Shown one piece after another: positions 9,171-16,504 of a stretch of 64,000 bases of DNA; the stretch's first letter is position 1; each line of letters opens with the position of its first letter. The stretch covers positions 1 through 64,000 of the forward strand of contig JAYGEX010000038.1 of the NCBI GenBank assembly GCA_046582185.1, given 5' to 3'. Below the pieces are notes generated by a model. That model was not told the DNA's origin, did no database searches, and saw only the letters and a program-made list of their open reading frames with translations. Both the position numbers and the translations under genes were made by a program. The DNA comes from GCA-002726655 sp046582185. Lineage in GTDB: Bacteria > Pseudomonadota > Gammaproteobacteria > Pseudomonadales > Azotimanducaceae.

Positions 9171-9738
9171 ATAGTGAACTAATGTGATCAAAGCCGAAGC
9201 CGCGCTGTTGGAGGAATCGGGATCGTTTGGCTTTCTCTTTCATATCAGTAGGTAAGGACTCCCCGAATCGCTTTATTGACACGGAAGCGACAAGTTCGAA
9301 CCAATCAACTTCGCTTGAGTCAAAGGCAATCGCGATGGTTGCATCATCAACGCCCTTATTACGTAACTCCATTTTGATTTTAACGGGACCCTGACCTCTG
9401 CTCACCCTGGATCGGATGAGAACCTCAGCCAGGCGTGCATCACTCTGCAAGCCTTCATGCGCGAGCTTATCAATTTCACTTTCGATCAGGTCTTTCATTT
9501 GACCTCCGACTTGTGCATCGACCTGTTCGTCAAGATAGCCCCCAGATATGACCGCGGTTTTCAAGAAGAGCTTACCCAGCTTCCGGGTAAGCTCTCGTCT
9601 AGTATGCTCACGACGTGCCAGCAAATTCATTGCAGCAAGGCGAACCTCGCCAGGCTTAACTGGCTGAATCTTTTTCCCCTGAAGCCTTTCTCCCTCAAGC
9701 TTCTCTCCCTGACGATTGTCTTCAAAGGAAAGTTCCAC
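9166..9738 (-). CDS. recX: Regulatory protein RecX
   Basis: The product is 190 residues, longer than the usual ~150. RecX caps or destabilises RecA filaments and modulates recombination and the SOS response. The core runs from AAMNLLARREHTRRELTRKL through SDARLAEVLIRSRVSRGQGP and KIKMELRNKGVD to the C-terminal KRSRFLQQRGFGFDHI. Two extra parts are an N-terminal low-complexity stretch coded by 15-bp repeats (RQGEK-LEGER-LQGKK) and an insertion of about 25 residues between the first and second helical repeats. The start is a GTG only 12 bp after the recA stop, so the pair is probably co-transcribed under SOS control. Confidence 0.9.
   Translation of the reverse strand: MELSFEDNRQGEKLEGERLQGKKIQPVKPGEVRLAAMNLLARREHTRRELTRKLGKLFLKTAVISGGYLDEQVDAQVGGQMKDLIESEIDKLAHEGLQSDARLAEVLIRSRVSRGQGPVKIKMELRNKGVDDATIAIAFDSSEVDWFELVASVSIKRFGESLPTDMKEKAKRSRFLQQRGFGFDHISSLY
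9677..9721 (+). repeat. Three 15-bp tandem repeats inside the 5' end of recX
   Basis: The units CCCTGAAGCCTTTCT, CCCTCAAGCTTCTCT and CCCTGACGATTGTCT are contiguous (plus-strand orientation). They keep the reading frame and encode a five-residue repeat (xxGEK-like) in the RecX N-terminus, ahead of the conserved domain. Confidence 0.8.
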
Positions 9739-9750
9739 CGGAAGAAGCGA

Positions 9751-10809
9751 CTAGTCCTGGGCACTCACAATTGGCGTAACATTATCTTCAGACTCATCTT
9801 TCTCTGCGTCTTTCTCACCCATGCTTTCGTCGCGAATTCTTTGTTCAATTTCAGCGGCCATCTCAGGGTGCTCTTTGAGGAAATCAGCAGCATTCTTCTT
9901 GCCTTGGCCAATGCGCTCATTTTTGTAGCTGTACCAAGCACCGGCTTTATCAACAAAGCCCATCTGTACGCCCAGATCAATGACCTCACCCAGCAGGTAG
10001 ATACCTTTGCCGTAAAGAATCTGGAATTCAGCTTGTTTGAAGGGGGGAGCAACTTTGTTCTTGATCACTTTAACTCTGGTTTCATTACCTACAATTTCAT
10101 CCCCGTCTTTGATGGCGCCGATGCGGCGGATATCCAGTCGGACGGACGCGTAAAATTTCAGTGCATTACCACCGGTTGTCGTTTCCGGACTGCCAAACAT
10201 TACGCCAATCTTCATTCGAATCTGGTTAATAAATACGACCAAAGTATTGGAATTTTTGATATTTCCAGCCATCTTCCTAAGCGCCTGACTCATCAAGCGA
10301 GCTTGCAAGCCAACGTGATGATCGCCCATCTCACCTTCGATTTCAGCCTTGGGTGTCAGCGCTGCAACCGAGTCAATGACAACGACATCTACTGCACCTG
10401 AGCGAACGATCATGTCGCAAATCTCCAGTGCCTGTTCACCAGTATCTGGCTGGGAAACGAGCAGATTATCAATATCGACACCAAGCGCACCTGCGTAAAG
10501 TGGATCCAATGCATGCTCAGCATCGATAAAGGCACAGGTGCCGCCCGCTTTCTGACACTCTGCGATGACTTGCAGTGTCAGCGTTGTTTTACCTGAAGCC
10601 TCTGGACCATATATCTCAACGATACGACCTCGTGGAAGGCCACCAATGCCCAATGCAATATCAAGACCTAGAGAGCCGGTCGAAATGGACGGGATTTTCT
10701 CCTGGGGAGAATCACCCAGCCTCATCATGGCACCCTTGCCGAACTGACGCTCAATCTGCGAAAGAGCTGCTGATAATGCTTTCTCTCTATTGCTATCGGA
10801 ATCTGACAT
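9751..10809 (-). CDS. recA: Recombinase RecA
   Basis: The product is 352 residues. RecA forms ATP-dependent filaments on single-stranded DNA, performs strand exchange and triggers LexA self-cleavage. The Walker A motif GPEASGKTTL (about 67-76), the Walker B VVVIDSVAALTP, and loop L2 around MFGSPETTTGGNALKFYAS are intact, and the acidic C-terminus (DESMGEKDAEKDESEDN) is usual. It starts at ATG 10809. A LexA-type box and matching promoter elements are found 180-210 bp upstream. recX follows after 12 bp. Confidence 0.98.
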   Translation of the reverse strand: MSDSDSNREKALSAALSQIERQFGKGAMMRLGDSPQEKIPSISTGSLGLDIALGIGGLPRGRIVEIYGPEASGKTTLTLQVIAECQKAGGTCAFIDAEHALDPLYAGALGVDIDNLLVSQPDTGEQALEICDMIVRSGAVDVVVIDSVAALTPKAEIEGEMGDHHVGLQARLMSQALRKMAGNIKNSNTLVVFINQIRMKIGVMFGSPETTTGGNALKFYASVRLDIRRIGAIKDGDEIVGNETRVKVIKNKVAPPFKQAEFQILYGKGIYLLGEVIDLGVQMGFVDKAGAWYSYKNERIGQGKKNAADFLKEHPEMAAEIEQRIRDESMGEKDAEKDESEDNVTPIVSAQD

Positions 10810-10878
10810 TGTTACTTTCCCTTTACTTGACTTGTTTTTATCTGATTTGGTTTTTATTTTCTTGCTGCCTTATTTGTC

Positions 10879-10922
10879 TTGTTTTGCCTTAGTTTGATTT
10901 ATCTTGGTTTGTTTTGCCTTAG
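10879..10922 (+). repeat. T-rich tandem repeat in the recA leader
   Basis: TTGTTTTGCCTTAG occurs at 10879-10892 and 10909-10922 with a 30-bp period, inside a T-rich (minus strand A-rich) tract that runs from about 10810 to 10950. If transcription starts near 10983, this tract is part of the recA 5' untranslated leader, giving an unusually long A-rich leader. Confidence 0.7.
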
Positions 10923-10989
10923 ACCAGCTTGCCTTAAGTTGTCTTATCAAACGCCAAGAATCCTAGCTATCATAGTTGTATATTTAACC

Positions 10990-11020
10990 AGTATATTAGT
11001 TACTGGGTATTTGTACAGTA
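10990..11020 (-). promoter_or_regulatory. recA promoter with LexA (SOS) box
   Basis: TACTGGGTATTTGTACAGTA at 11001-11020 fits the gammaproteobacterial LexA consensus CTG-N10-CAG and 15 or more of the 20 bases of the ideal box. On the minus strand TGTACA (11017-11012) can act as the -35 and TATACT (10995-10990) as the -10, with a 16-bp spacer. The repressor site would overlap the -35 as in other recA promoters. It lies about 180 bp upstream of the recA start; no other gene is downstream on that strand. Confidence 0.8.
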
Positions 11021-11323
11021 TTATTCCATATTACTTTCCAAGTGCCAAAGGTTTTTTGATCCTTTAATTCGCCCTGCCGTTAATTATCCGAAAAGGGTCA
11101 TGTCTTGTAAATGCGCTCGATGCCACATTGAGATAATGACAATAAAGCAAGAAAATTTCACCTGCAATAACGGTTTCTACTGTAAGCCGCCGCCTATAAT
11201 TTCAGTCAGATCTTTGCCGGCACTCCGTGCGACATATTCATACCACGAAACCCTGAACTTTTTATTCCAACCCTAACCCTTTTACCGGTTCCGCCTGTTT
11301 ACTTAGAAAAAGAGGAACACGCG

Positions 11324-11935
11324 ATGAATCAGTCAAACATCCTGGGCCGTATTCCCGGCTCCATGGTCATGGCCGCACTGATGACCATGAGCTTGTTCTA
11401 CCTGATGACTTCACTCATAAGAAACAATGAGGTCTTCGAGCTGGAACCATCTTAGTATTTCGTCGATTTTATAGAAGCTATCGATCTGGGCGAGCTGAAA
11501 CCTCCACGCCCGGTACTGCCAAAACTCAAGCCGCCAGAGCTAACACCTGAGCTGCCTTCCTCGCGTCTGCCAGGTGAAACGATCCTCCTAATAGATCTCG
11601 ACTGGGGTCCGGTCAACGGTAATGTGCCGCAAAGAGGGATAAATCTTGGTGCAACGGATGGCGATTATCTTCCCATCGTCAAGGTCCAGCCTAACTATCC
11701 CCGCAGGGCTCAACAACAAGGGATAGAAGGTTATGCGATTGTCCAGTTTGATGTAGGAGCAGACGGCTCTGTAAGAAACGCCCATATTATCGAGAGTGCT
11801 CCTGGATCTAAATTTAACGCGGCCTCGATTAAAGCGGCTCTATGTTTCCGCTACAAACCCAGGGTAGACAATGGCATTGCGGTAACGGTGTTTGGTGTTG
11901 AGAACAAATTTACCTATAAACTGAGCATGCGATAA
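11324..11935 (+). pseudogene. tonB: TonB-family energy transducer interrupted by one amber codon
   Basis: One continuous frame of 204 codons carries a single in-frame TAG at 11453-11455 (codon 44). Codons 1-43 give a short cytoplasmic start and one membrane segment (MVMAALMTMSLFYLMTSLI). After the stop come YFVDFIEAIDLGELKPPRPV, a Pro-rich linker (LPKLKPPELTPELP), and a complete TonB C-terminal domain (YLPIVKVQPNYPRRAQQQGI, EGYAIVQFDVGADGSV, ending NKFTYKLSMR). TonB transmits proton-motive force from ExbBD to outer-membrane receptors. A good ribosome site (AGAGGAA) precedes the ATG. With no other lesion, this is a recent nonsense mutation, a sequencing error, or less likely a read-through gene. 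Confidence 0.8.
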
Positions 11936-12072
11936 CAAGCGGGTGAGTATCGTCAATTAGCTTAATGGTCTCAGCAAGTGAGGAATTGGATTAATAGCCA
12001 CGAATTTGCCCTGTCACTTAACACCGAGCCGGGTTTTCTTGGTAACCTTCGAGCCCTGAAGACGGACAGGAA

Positions 12073-14649
12073 TTGAGATCTAAGTTGAGCAGCGCGGCGG
12101 CAAACCAACACACTCCAATGATGCGGCAATACCTTGGGATAAAAGCAAAACATCCCCAGGAATTATTGTTTTATCGTATGGGAGATTTTTACGAACTCTT
12201 CTTCGATGACGCGAAGCGTGCCTCAGAATTAATGGAAGTCACCCTTACTGCCCGTGGATCGTCCGCAGGAGAACCCATTCCAATGTGCGGCATCCCCTAC
12301 CACTCCGTCGATACCTATCTCGCCAGGCTGGTAAAGCATGGTGTTTCGGTTGCTATCTGTGAACAAATCGGCGATCCAGCCGAATCCAAGGGACCGGTAG
12401 ATCGACAGGTCGTCAGAATCATTACGCCCGGCACGCTGACTGATGAGTCTCTACTGGATGCAAAACAGGACAATCTCATTGTCGCGGTCTACCAGCAAAA
12501 CACCAGGTACGGCATTGCCAGTCTGGATCTAGGTAGCGGCCGCTTTGAATTATCGGAACTCAATGACGAGAGTTCGCTCATAAGTGAAGTCCATCGCCTA
12601 GATCCTGCCGAACTACTAATATCTGAAGATGCACAGCTGCCGGCGCCTTTAATGAACCGATCCGGGGTTCGAAAGCTGGCGCCCTGGGAATATGACTACG
12701 AACAGTCGTTAACAACCTTAACTCGCCAGTTCAAGACCCGTGATCTGGATGGCTTTGGTTGCAGCGATCTAATCGCGGCGATTTGTGCGGCTGGATGTCT
12801 CCTGGCCTATGTGAAGGAGACCCAGCGAACAGAGCTACCGCACATCCAAACGATCAATCCAATCAGCCACGATGAATCTGTATTGATTGATTCTGCATCC
12901 AGGCGAAATCTTGAGCTGGATACCAACATCGCCGGTGGAACAGATAACACTCTGCTTCAGGTTTTGGATAATACCTCCACCAGTATGGGCAGCAGGCTTC
13001 TACGACGATGGATTAATCGGCCCCTTCGCAAGCTGGAAGTTCTCGTCGGACGGCAAGACGCAATCGAATTACTCATCAGTAATTACCAGTATGAATCTTT
13101 ACAAGATCTATTGAAGAGAATTGGCGATATCGAGCGAATTCTCGGCAGGGTCGCTCTCAAGTCTGCGAGGCCCCGCGATCTTGCACGGCTAAGGGATGCG
13201 CTCATTGTGCTACCAGACCTGGAAGCATCACTACACACACTGGATAGCACACTGTTCAACAAGCTGCGACAGGATTCCGCACCGCACCCCGAACTTTGTT
13301 CGACTCTGGAGGGAGCAATCATTGAAAATCCCCCCGTGGTCATTCGCGAAGGCGGCGTCATCGCGACAGGATACGATAAGGAACTGGATGAGCTACGCGG
13401 CATCAGCGAGAATGCCGCCGAGTACCTGGTCAAGCTTGAACGAGACGAACGTGAGGCAACGGGCTTAAGTACCTTAAAGGTCGGTTACAACCGGGTCCAT
13501 GGCTACTACATAGAAATCAGTCGCAGCCAGTCAGAAAAAGCGCCAACGCATTATGTACGAAGACAAACACTCAAAAATGCAGAGCGGTTTATTACGCCGG
13601 AACTTAAAGAGTTCGAAGACAAGGCATTGAGCAGCAAGAGTCGAGCACTGTCTCGAGAGAAGGAATTATACGATCAACTGCTCGATCGCTTGCTTGAAGA
13701 TCTCCACCGCCTGCAACTGGCAGCGGCTGCCATTGCCGAACTGGATGTCATTGCCAACCTTTCGGAGCGGGCAATTACCTTGTCTCTTTCGAGGCCGTTA
13801 TTAAATGATTCTGCGGAAATAAACATCACAGCAGGACGTCACCTTGTCGTAGAGCAAATGCTCTCCGATCCATTTGTGGCAAATGACCTCGTCCTGAATG
13901 CAGATACTCACCTGCTGATTATCACTGGCCCAAATATGGGTGGTAAATCAACTTACATGCGGCAGACAGCAATCATTGCGCTGCTTGCACATATAGGCAG
14001 CTTTATCCCTGCCAGCGCTGCTGTCATTGGCGACATCGACCGTATCTTCACCAGAATTGGCTCCTCCGATGACCTGGCCAGTGGCCGCTCAACATTTATG
14101 GTGGAGATGACAGAGACAGCAATGATCCTGAACAATGCCAGCAAAAATAGCCTGGTATTGTTGGACGAAATCGGCAGAGGAACGTCGACATTCGATGGCC
14201 TGTCTCTGGCCTGGGCATCGGCAAAATACATTGCCGAGAAAGTGGGCGCTCTAACCTTGTTTGCAACACATTATTTTGAACTGACAGCATTACAGGATGT
14301 TTTGTCTGGCACAAAAAACGTGCATCTGACAGCCAAGGAATATGAGGACCGAATCATTTTCATGTATTCCGTCACAGAAGGGCCCGCCAGCCAAAGTTAT
14401 GGCCTGCAGGTAGCAAAGCTGGCGGGTGTTCCTGCGGCAGTTATCAATGAGGCCCAGCTGAAGCTAAGGCAGCTGGAAGAAAACGAAATCAGAAGCGAGG
14501 TCGCCGGCTTTCCCGCTCAGTCTGACCTGTTCGTCACTACAGAGCCTCAGGAGGATCTGATTCGCGACATGTTAAAGGAGATGGATGTGGATAGCCTGAC
14601 GCCAAAGCAGGCATTGGATATGCTGTACAATCTAAAGGCCCGACTTTAA
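12073..14649 (+). CDS. mutS: DNA mismatch repair protein MutS
   Basis: The product is about 858 residues. MutS recognises base mismatches and small loops and recruits MutL. The mismatch-contacting Phe-x-Glu motif is in LLFYRMGDFYELFFDDA (about 35-51), the nucleotide site is GPNMGGKSTYMRQTA (about 619-633), and DEIGRGTSTFDGLSLAWA is the Walker B/signature segment. The C-terminus (LTPKQALDMLYNLKARL) has the dimer/tetramer tail. The first start in frame is TTG 12073 after an in-frame TAA; TTG 12085 or ATG 12118 are alternatives because no strong ribosome site is visible. A 7-bp hairpin (14683-14700) follows the gene. Confidence 0.97.
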   Translation: MRSKLSSAAANQHTPMMRQYLGIKAKHPQELLFYRMGDFYELFFDDAKRASELMEVTLTARGSSAGEPIPMCGIPYHSVDTYLARLVKHGVSVAICEQIGDPAESKGPVDRQVVRIITPGTLTDESLLDAKQDNLIVAVYQQNTRYGIASLDLGSGRFELSELNDESSLISEVHRLDPAELLISEDAQLPAPLMNRSGVRKLAPWEYDYEQSLTTLTRQFKTRDLDGFGCSDLIAAICAAGCLLAYVKETQRTELPHIQTINPISHDESVLIDSASRRNLELDTNIAGGTDNTLLQVLDNTSTSMGSRLLRRWINRPLRKLEVLVGRQDAIELLISNYQYESLQDLLKRIGDIERILGRVALKSARPRDLARLRDALIVLPDLEASLHTLDSTLFNKLRQDSAPHPELCSTLEGAIIENPPVVIREGGVIATGYDKELDELRGISENAAEYLVKLERDEREATGLSTLKVGYNRVHGYYIEISRSQSEKAPTHYVRRQTLKNAERFITPELKEFEDKALSSKSRALSREKELYDQLLDRLLEDLHRLQLAAAAIAELDVIANLSERAITLSLSRPLLNDSAEINITAGRHLVVEQMLSDPFVANDLVLNADTHLLIITGPNMGGKSTYMRQTAIIALLAHIGSFIPASAAVIGDIDRIFTRIGSSDDLASGRSTFMVEMTETAMILNNASKNSLVLLDEIGRGTSTFDGLSLAWASAKYIAEKVGALTLFATHYFELTALQDVLSGTKNVHLTAKEYEDRIIFMYSVTEGPASQSYGLQVAKLAGVPAAVINEAQLKLRQLEENEIRSEVAGFPAQSDLFVTTEPQEDLIRDMLKEMDVDSLTPKQALDMLYNLKARL

Positions 14650-14808
14650 TAGAAAACTTTAGAAAATCTAGAAGGAAAAACTATAAGGTTATGACCTTAT
14701 GATGGCTATATGCTCAGTTGTTTAGCAAAGAAAAGCTGATAGAATGCCTTCGTTATATTTTTCGGGATTGCCAATCATTAGTGCTGGAGCCCGGCAACAC
14801 TATTAATA

Positions 14809-14857
14809 GGTAGAACTGTTCAAGACTGTTATTGGGTAGAGCCGTTCAAGACTGTTA
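14809..14857 (+). repeat. 23-bp tandem repeat upstream of fdxA
   Basis: The copies at 14809-14831 and 14835-14857 (GGTAGAACTGTTCAAGACTG and GGTAGAGCCGTTCAAGACTG, each followed by TTA) differ at two bases; the period is 26 bp. The array ends 37 bp before the fdxA start and may lie in its leader. The core resembles the repeat upstream of alaS. Confidence 0.8.
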
Positions 14858-14894
14858 GGTAAAACATTTCAATCAGGAATAAGGATTAGTTGAT

Positions 14895-15218
14895 ATGACA
14901 TTCGTTGTAAGTGACGCATGCATAAAATGCAAACATACAGACTGCGTGGAAGTTTGCCCTGTAGATTGTTTTTATGAAGGCCCGAATTTTCTCGTCATCA
15001 GTCCAGATGAATGTATCGACTGCGCACTCTGTGAGCCCGAGTGCCCTGTTGACGCTATTTTCTCGGAAGACGAATTACCTGAAGACGAGCAACAGTTTCT
15101 CGAAATTAATGCAGAACTCTGTGAAATCTGGCCTGTAATTACCGAAAAGAAAGACCCTCCCGCTGATGTTGAAGAGTGGGAAAACGTGAAGGACAAGTTC
15201 CAGTACCTGGAACGTTAA
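14895..15218 (+). CDS. fdxA: Seven-iron ferredoxin FdxA
   Basis: The product is 107 residues, a small acidic electron carrier. The first Cys set (CIKCKHTDCVEVCPVDC) and the second (CIDCALCEPECPVDA) provide ligands for one [3Fe-4S] and one [4Fe-4S] cluster, as in the Azotobacter FdI/FdxA type. The C-terminal half (EQQFLEINAELCEIWPVITE) is the usual FdxA extension. In Pseudomonas and relatives fdxA lies between mutS and rsmZ/rpoS. Here mutS and fdxA keep that order, but rpoS does not follow. Confidence 0.95.
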   Translation: MTFVVSDACIKCKHTDCVEVCPVDCFYEGPNFLVISPDECIDCALCEPECPVDAIFSEDELPEDEQQFLEINAELCEIWPVITEKKDPPADVEEWENVKDKFQYLER

Positions 15219-15333
15219 TCTATTTTTGTTAATCTACTTATAAGAGAGCCCAGCGTCCAAAAACAAGACCCGGCAAAGAGTAATACAAGCTGGAAGGGGC
15301 TCTTTAGAATAGTCTCTCTATATTAGGAGCATG

Positions 15334-15507
15334 CAAATAAAAACAGAAAGCGATCGACGAATCGCTTCCTGTTACTTAGTCCATTCCTTGCGTCCTTGCC
15401 GGTCGTGGAAACCCTACCCTATATCTCTCTCCTTCCAATGGAGAGGCTATAGTGTAACAGTAGATCTAATTTAAGTCGTACCCCCTAAACTGAGGGTTCA
15501 ATCATGG
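15334..15507 (-). ncRNA. rsmZ: Candidate RsmZ/CsrB-type small RNA that sequesters CsrA
   Basis: On the minus strand the segment holds six GGA motifs within about 90 nt (TTGGAAGGAG, AAGGACG, AAGGAATGGAC, CAGGAAG). One is displayed in the loop of a perfect hairpin: CTCTCC-ATTGGAA-GGAGAG (15445-15427). It ends in a strong intrinsic terminator. A possible promoter is TATACT (15520-15515) with TGTAAG at -35 (17-bp spacer) and a partial GacA box further upstream. In Pseudomonas rsmZ lies between fdxA and rpoS, so position and features agree. CsrA, the expected target, is encoded at 4663-4857. The 5' end is uncertain; a start nearer 15450 would give a length close to known RsmZ. Confidence 0.6.
15338..15373 (-). 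terminator. Intrinsic terminator of the candidate sRNA
   Basis: On the minus strand a 13-bp stem (AACAGGAAGCGAT with ATCGCTTTCTGTT, one G-U pair) encloses the loop TCGTCG and is followed by a T-rich run (TTTTTATTT over the stem end and tail). The T-run makes it directional for the minus strand. It lies about 380 bp beyond the nlpD stop, so it more likely serves a separate transcript. Confidence 0.85.
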
Positions 15508-15583
15508 GCAATATAGTATATTCATGAAAATCAATGGCTTACAATATTTACAGCCTCAAACTATGGACAATGTCTCACACGAA

Positions 15584-15601
15584 TTGCAGACATGTCTTAC
15601 A
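15584..15601 (-). promoter_or_regulatory. Partial GacA-type activator box
   Basis: The minus-strand sequence TGTAAGACATGTCTGCAA fits the consensus TGTAAG-N6-CTTACA fully in the left half and 3 of 6 in the right half. It is centred about 70-75 bp upstream of the TATACT element, roughly where GacA boxes sit ahead of rsm promoters. A single-half match is weak alone. Confidence 0.35.
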
Positions 15602-15681
15602 AAGATTGAGGCAGTTCTCTGCTCAAGTTTTCTCCAGCACTGAAATTTTCTGGCATTTGAGCACCTCTTTTAGGCGCAGCA

Positions 15682-15757
15682 TTTAAGTACCACCTTTAAG
15701 TACTACCCTTAAGTACTACTTTTAAGAACCACTTTTAAGAACTACTTTTAATAACTA
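15682..15757 (+). repeat. 13-bp tandem repeat array at the nlpD 3' end
   Basis: Five to six copies of a 13-bp unit close to TTTAAGTACTACT (12-14 bp each) run from 15682 to 15757. The last degenerate copy covers the nlpD stop codon (15755-15757). The repeats lie 3' of nlpD and 5' of the candidate sRNA promoter region. Confidence 0.9.
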
Positions 15758-16504
15758 CAGAGCTGGAAGATAGCTAATGGGATTAACCGGCTTGCCATCT
15801 CTTCGGATTTCGAAGTGAAGCATCTCGACCCTGGCATTGCTTGAGCCAACTTCCGCCAGCACTTGCCCGGACTTAACCACTGCACCCTCTTTGACACGGA
15901 TCGTCCGATTATTGCCGTAAGCACTAAGGAAGTGATTATTGTGCTTCACAATCACCAATTTTCCGTAACCTCTGAGGTTACCACCGGCATAAACCACAAC
16001 GCCGTCGGCTGCTGCGCGAATGCCCGTACCCGCTCTGGCGGCAATATTGATACCCTTGTTTACCTTCCCCTCAAGAGAAAATCCCTTGATAATTTCTCCT
16101 TTTAACGGCCATCGCCAATTCATCTTATTATTGACCTCTGCCGGAGCACTCGCCTTGGCTGGTGCTTTTGTCACCCTCTTTTTTGGCTTGTTGGTACGAG
16201 AAGCACTCGCAGGTTTTGCCCCACGAATACTCAATTTCTGGCCAACAAAAATTGTGTAGGGCGCTGTGATTTTATTGGCTTTGGCAAGACTCTTGTAATC
16301 ACGCCCATACTTCCAGGCTATCGAGTAGAGGGTGTCACCTTTGCGTACGACATGGTATTTACTGCGCTCACCAGCATTCGTAACCGGCGCGTTAACATCG
16401 TTGATCTGGCATGCAGATAACATCAGGGTGAGAAGCAATACAAGAAACTGCTTGGCACAGTCATTGCTTCTCGTTGATATTGAATCAGCCTTCGGCGCTG
16501 GCAT
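15755..16504 (-). CDS. nlpD: Murein hydrolase activator NlpD (lipoprotein)
   Basis: The product is about 249 residues. An N-terminal lipoprotein signal (FLVLLLTLMLSAC) is followed by one LysM domain (YHVVRKGDTLYSIAWKYGRD, about 50-95), a Lys/Ala/Pro-rich linker and a LytM/M23 domain (KGINIAARAGTGIRAAADGV to the end). Several M23 zinc ligands are missing (KGINIA instead of HxGxD), so it is an EnvC/NlpD-type activator of AmiC-like amidases rather than an enzyme. ATG 16504 is preferred over TTG 16516. It overlaps the popT end by 20 bp. Normally rpoS follows, with its promoter inside nlpD; here rpoS is absent. Confidence 0.92.
   Translation of the reverse strand: MPAPKADSISTRSNDCAKQFLVLLLTLMLSACQINDVNAPVTNAGERSKYHVVRKGDTLYSIAWKYGRDYKSLAKANKITAPYTIFVGQKLSIRGAKPASASRTNKPKKRVTKAPAKASAPAEVNNKMNWRWPLKGEIIKGFSLEGKVNKGINIAARAGTGIRAAADGVVVYAGGNLRGYGKLVIVKHNNHFLSAYGNNRTIRVKEGAVVKSGQVLAEVGSSNARVEMLHFEIRRDGKPVNPISYLPAL

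Larger units (their letters stand above)
10810..11323. other. Divergent intergenic region between recA and the broken tonB
   Basis: This contains the T-rich repeated recA leader and the LexA-box promoter (annotated separately). The right half (11050-11323) shows no gene on either strand. A ribosome site AGAGGAA lies just before the tonB ATG. Confidence 0.6.
15219..15754. other. rpoS-less interval between fdxA and nlpD
   Basis: There is no protein gene on either strand in 536 bp, although rpoS is expected here. The interval contains an imperfect hairpin after fdxA (AGAGCCC 15245-15251 with GGGCTCT 15297-15303, a possible terminator), the candidate RsmZ-type RNA with its terminator, a partial GacA box, and the 13-bp repeat array at the nlpD end. 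Confidence 0.7.

Noticed and set aside
9457..10401. A 314-codon open frame antisense to recX and recA
   Set aside because: A shadow of the strongly conserved recA frame; composition is that of reverse-complemented coding DNA.
14683..14700. Hairpin after mutS as an intrinsic terminator
   Set aside because: The 7-bp stem is perfect, but no T-run follows, so evidence is too weak.
15682..15757. 13-bp repeats as a CRISPR array
   Set aside because: Units are contiguous without unique spacers, and no cas genes are present.
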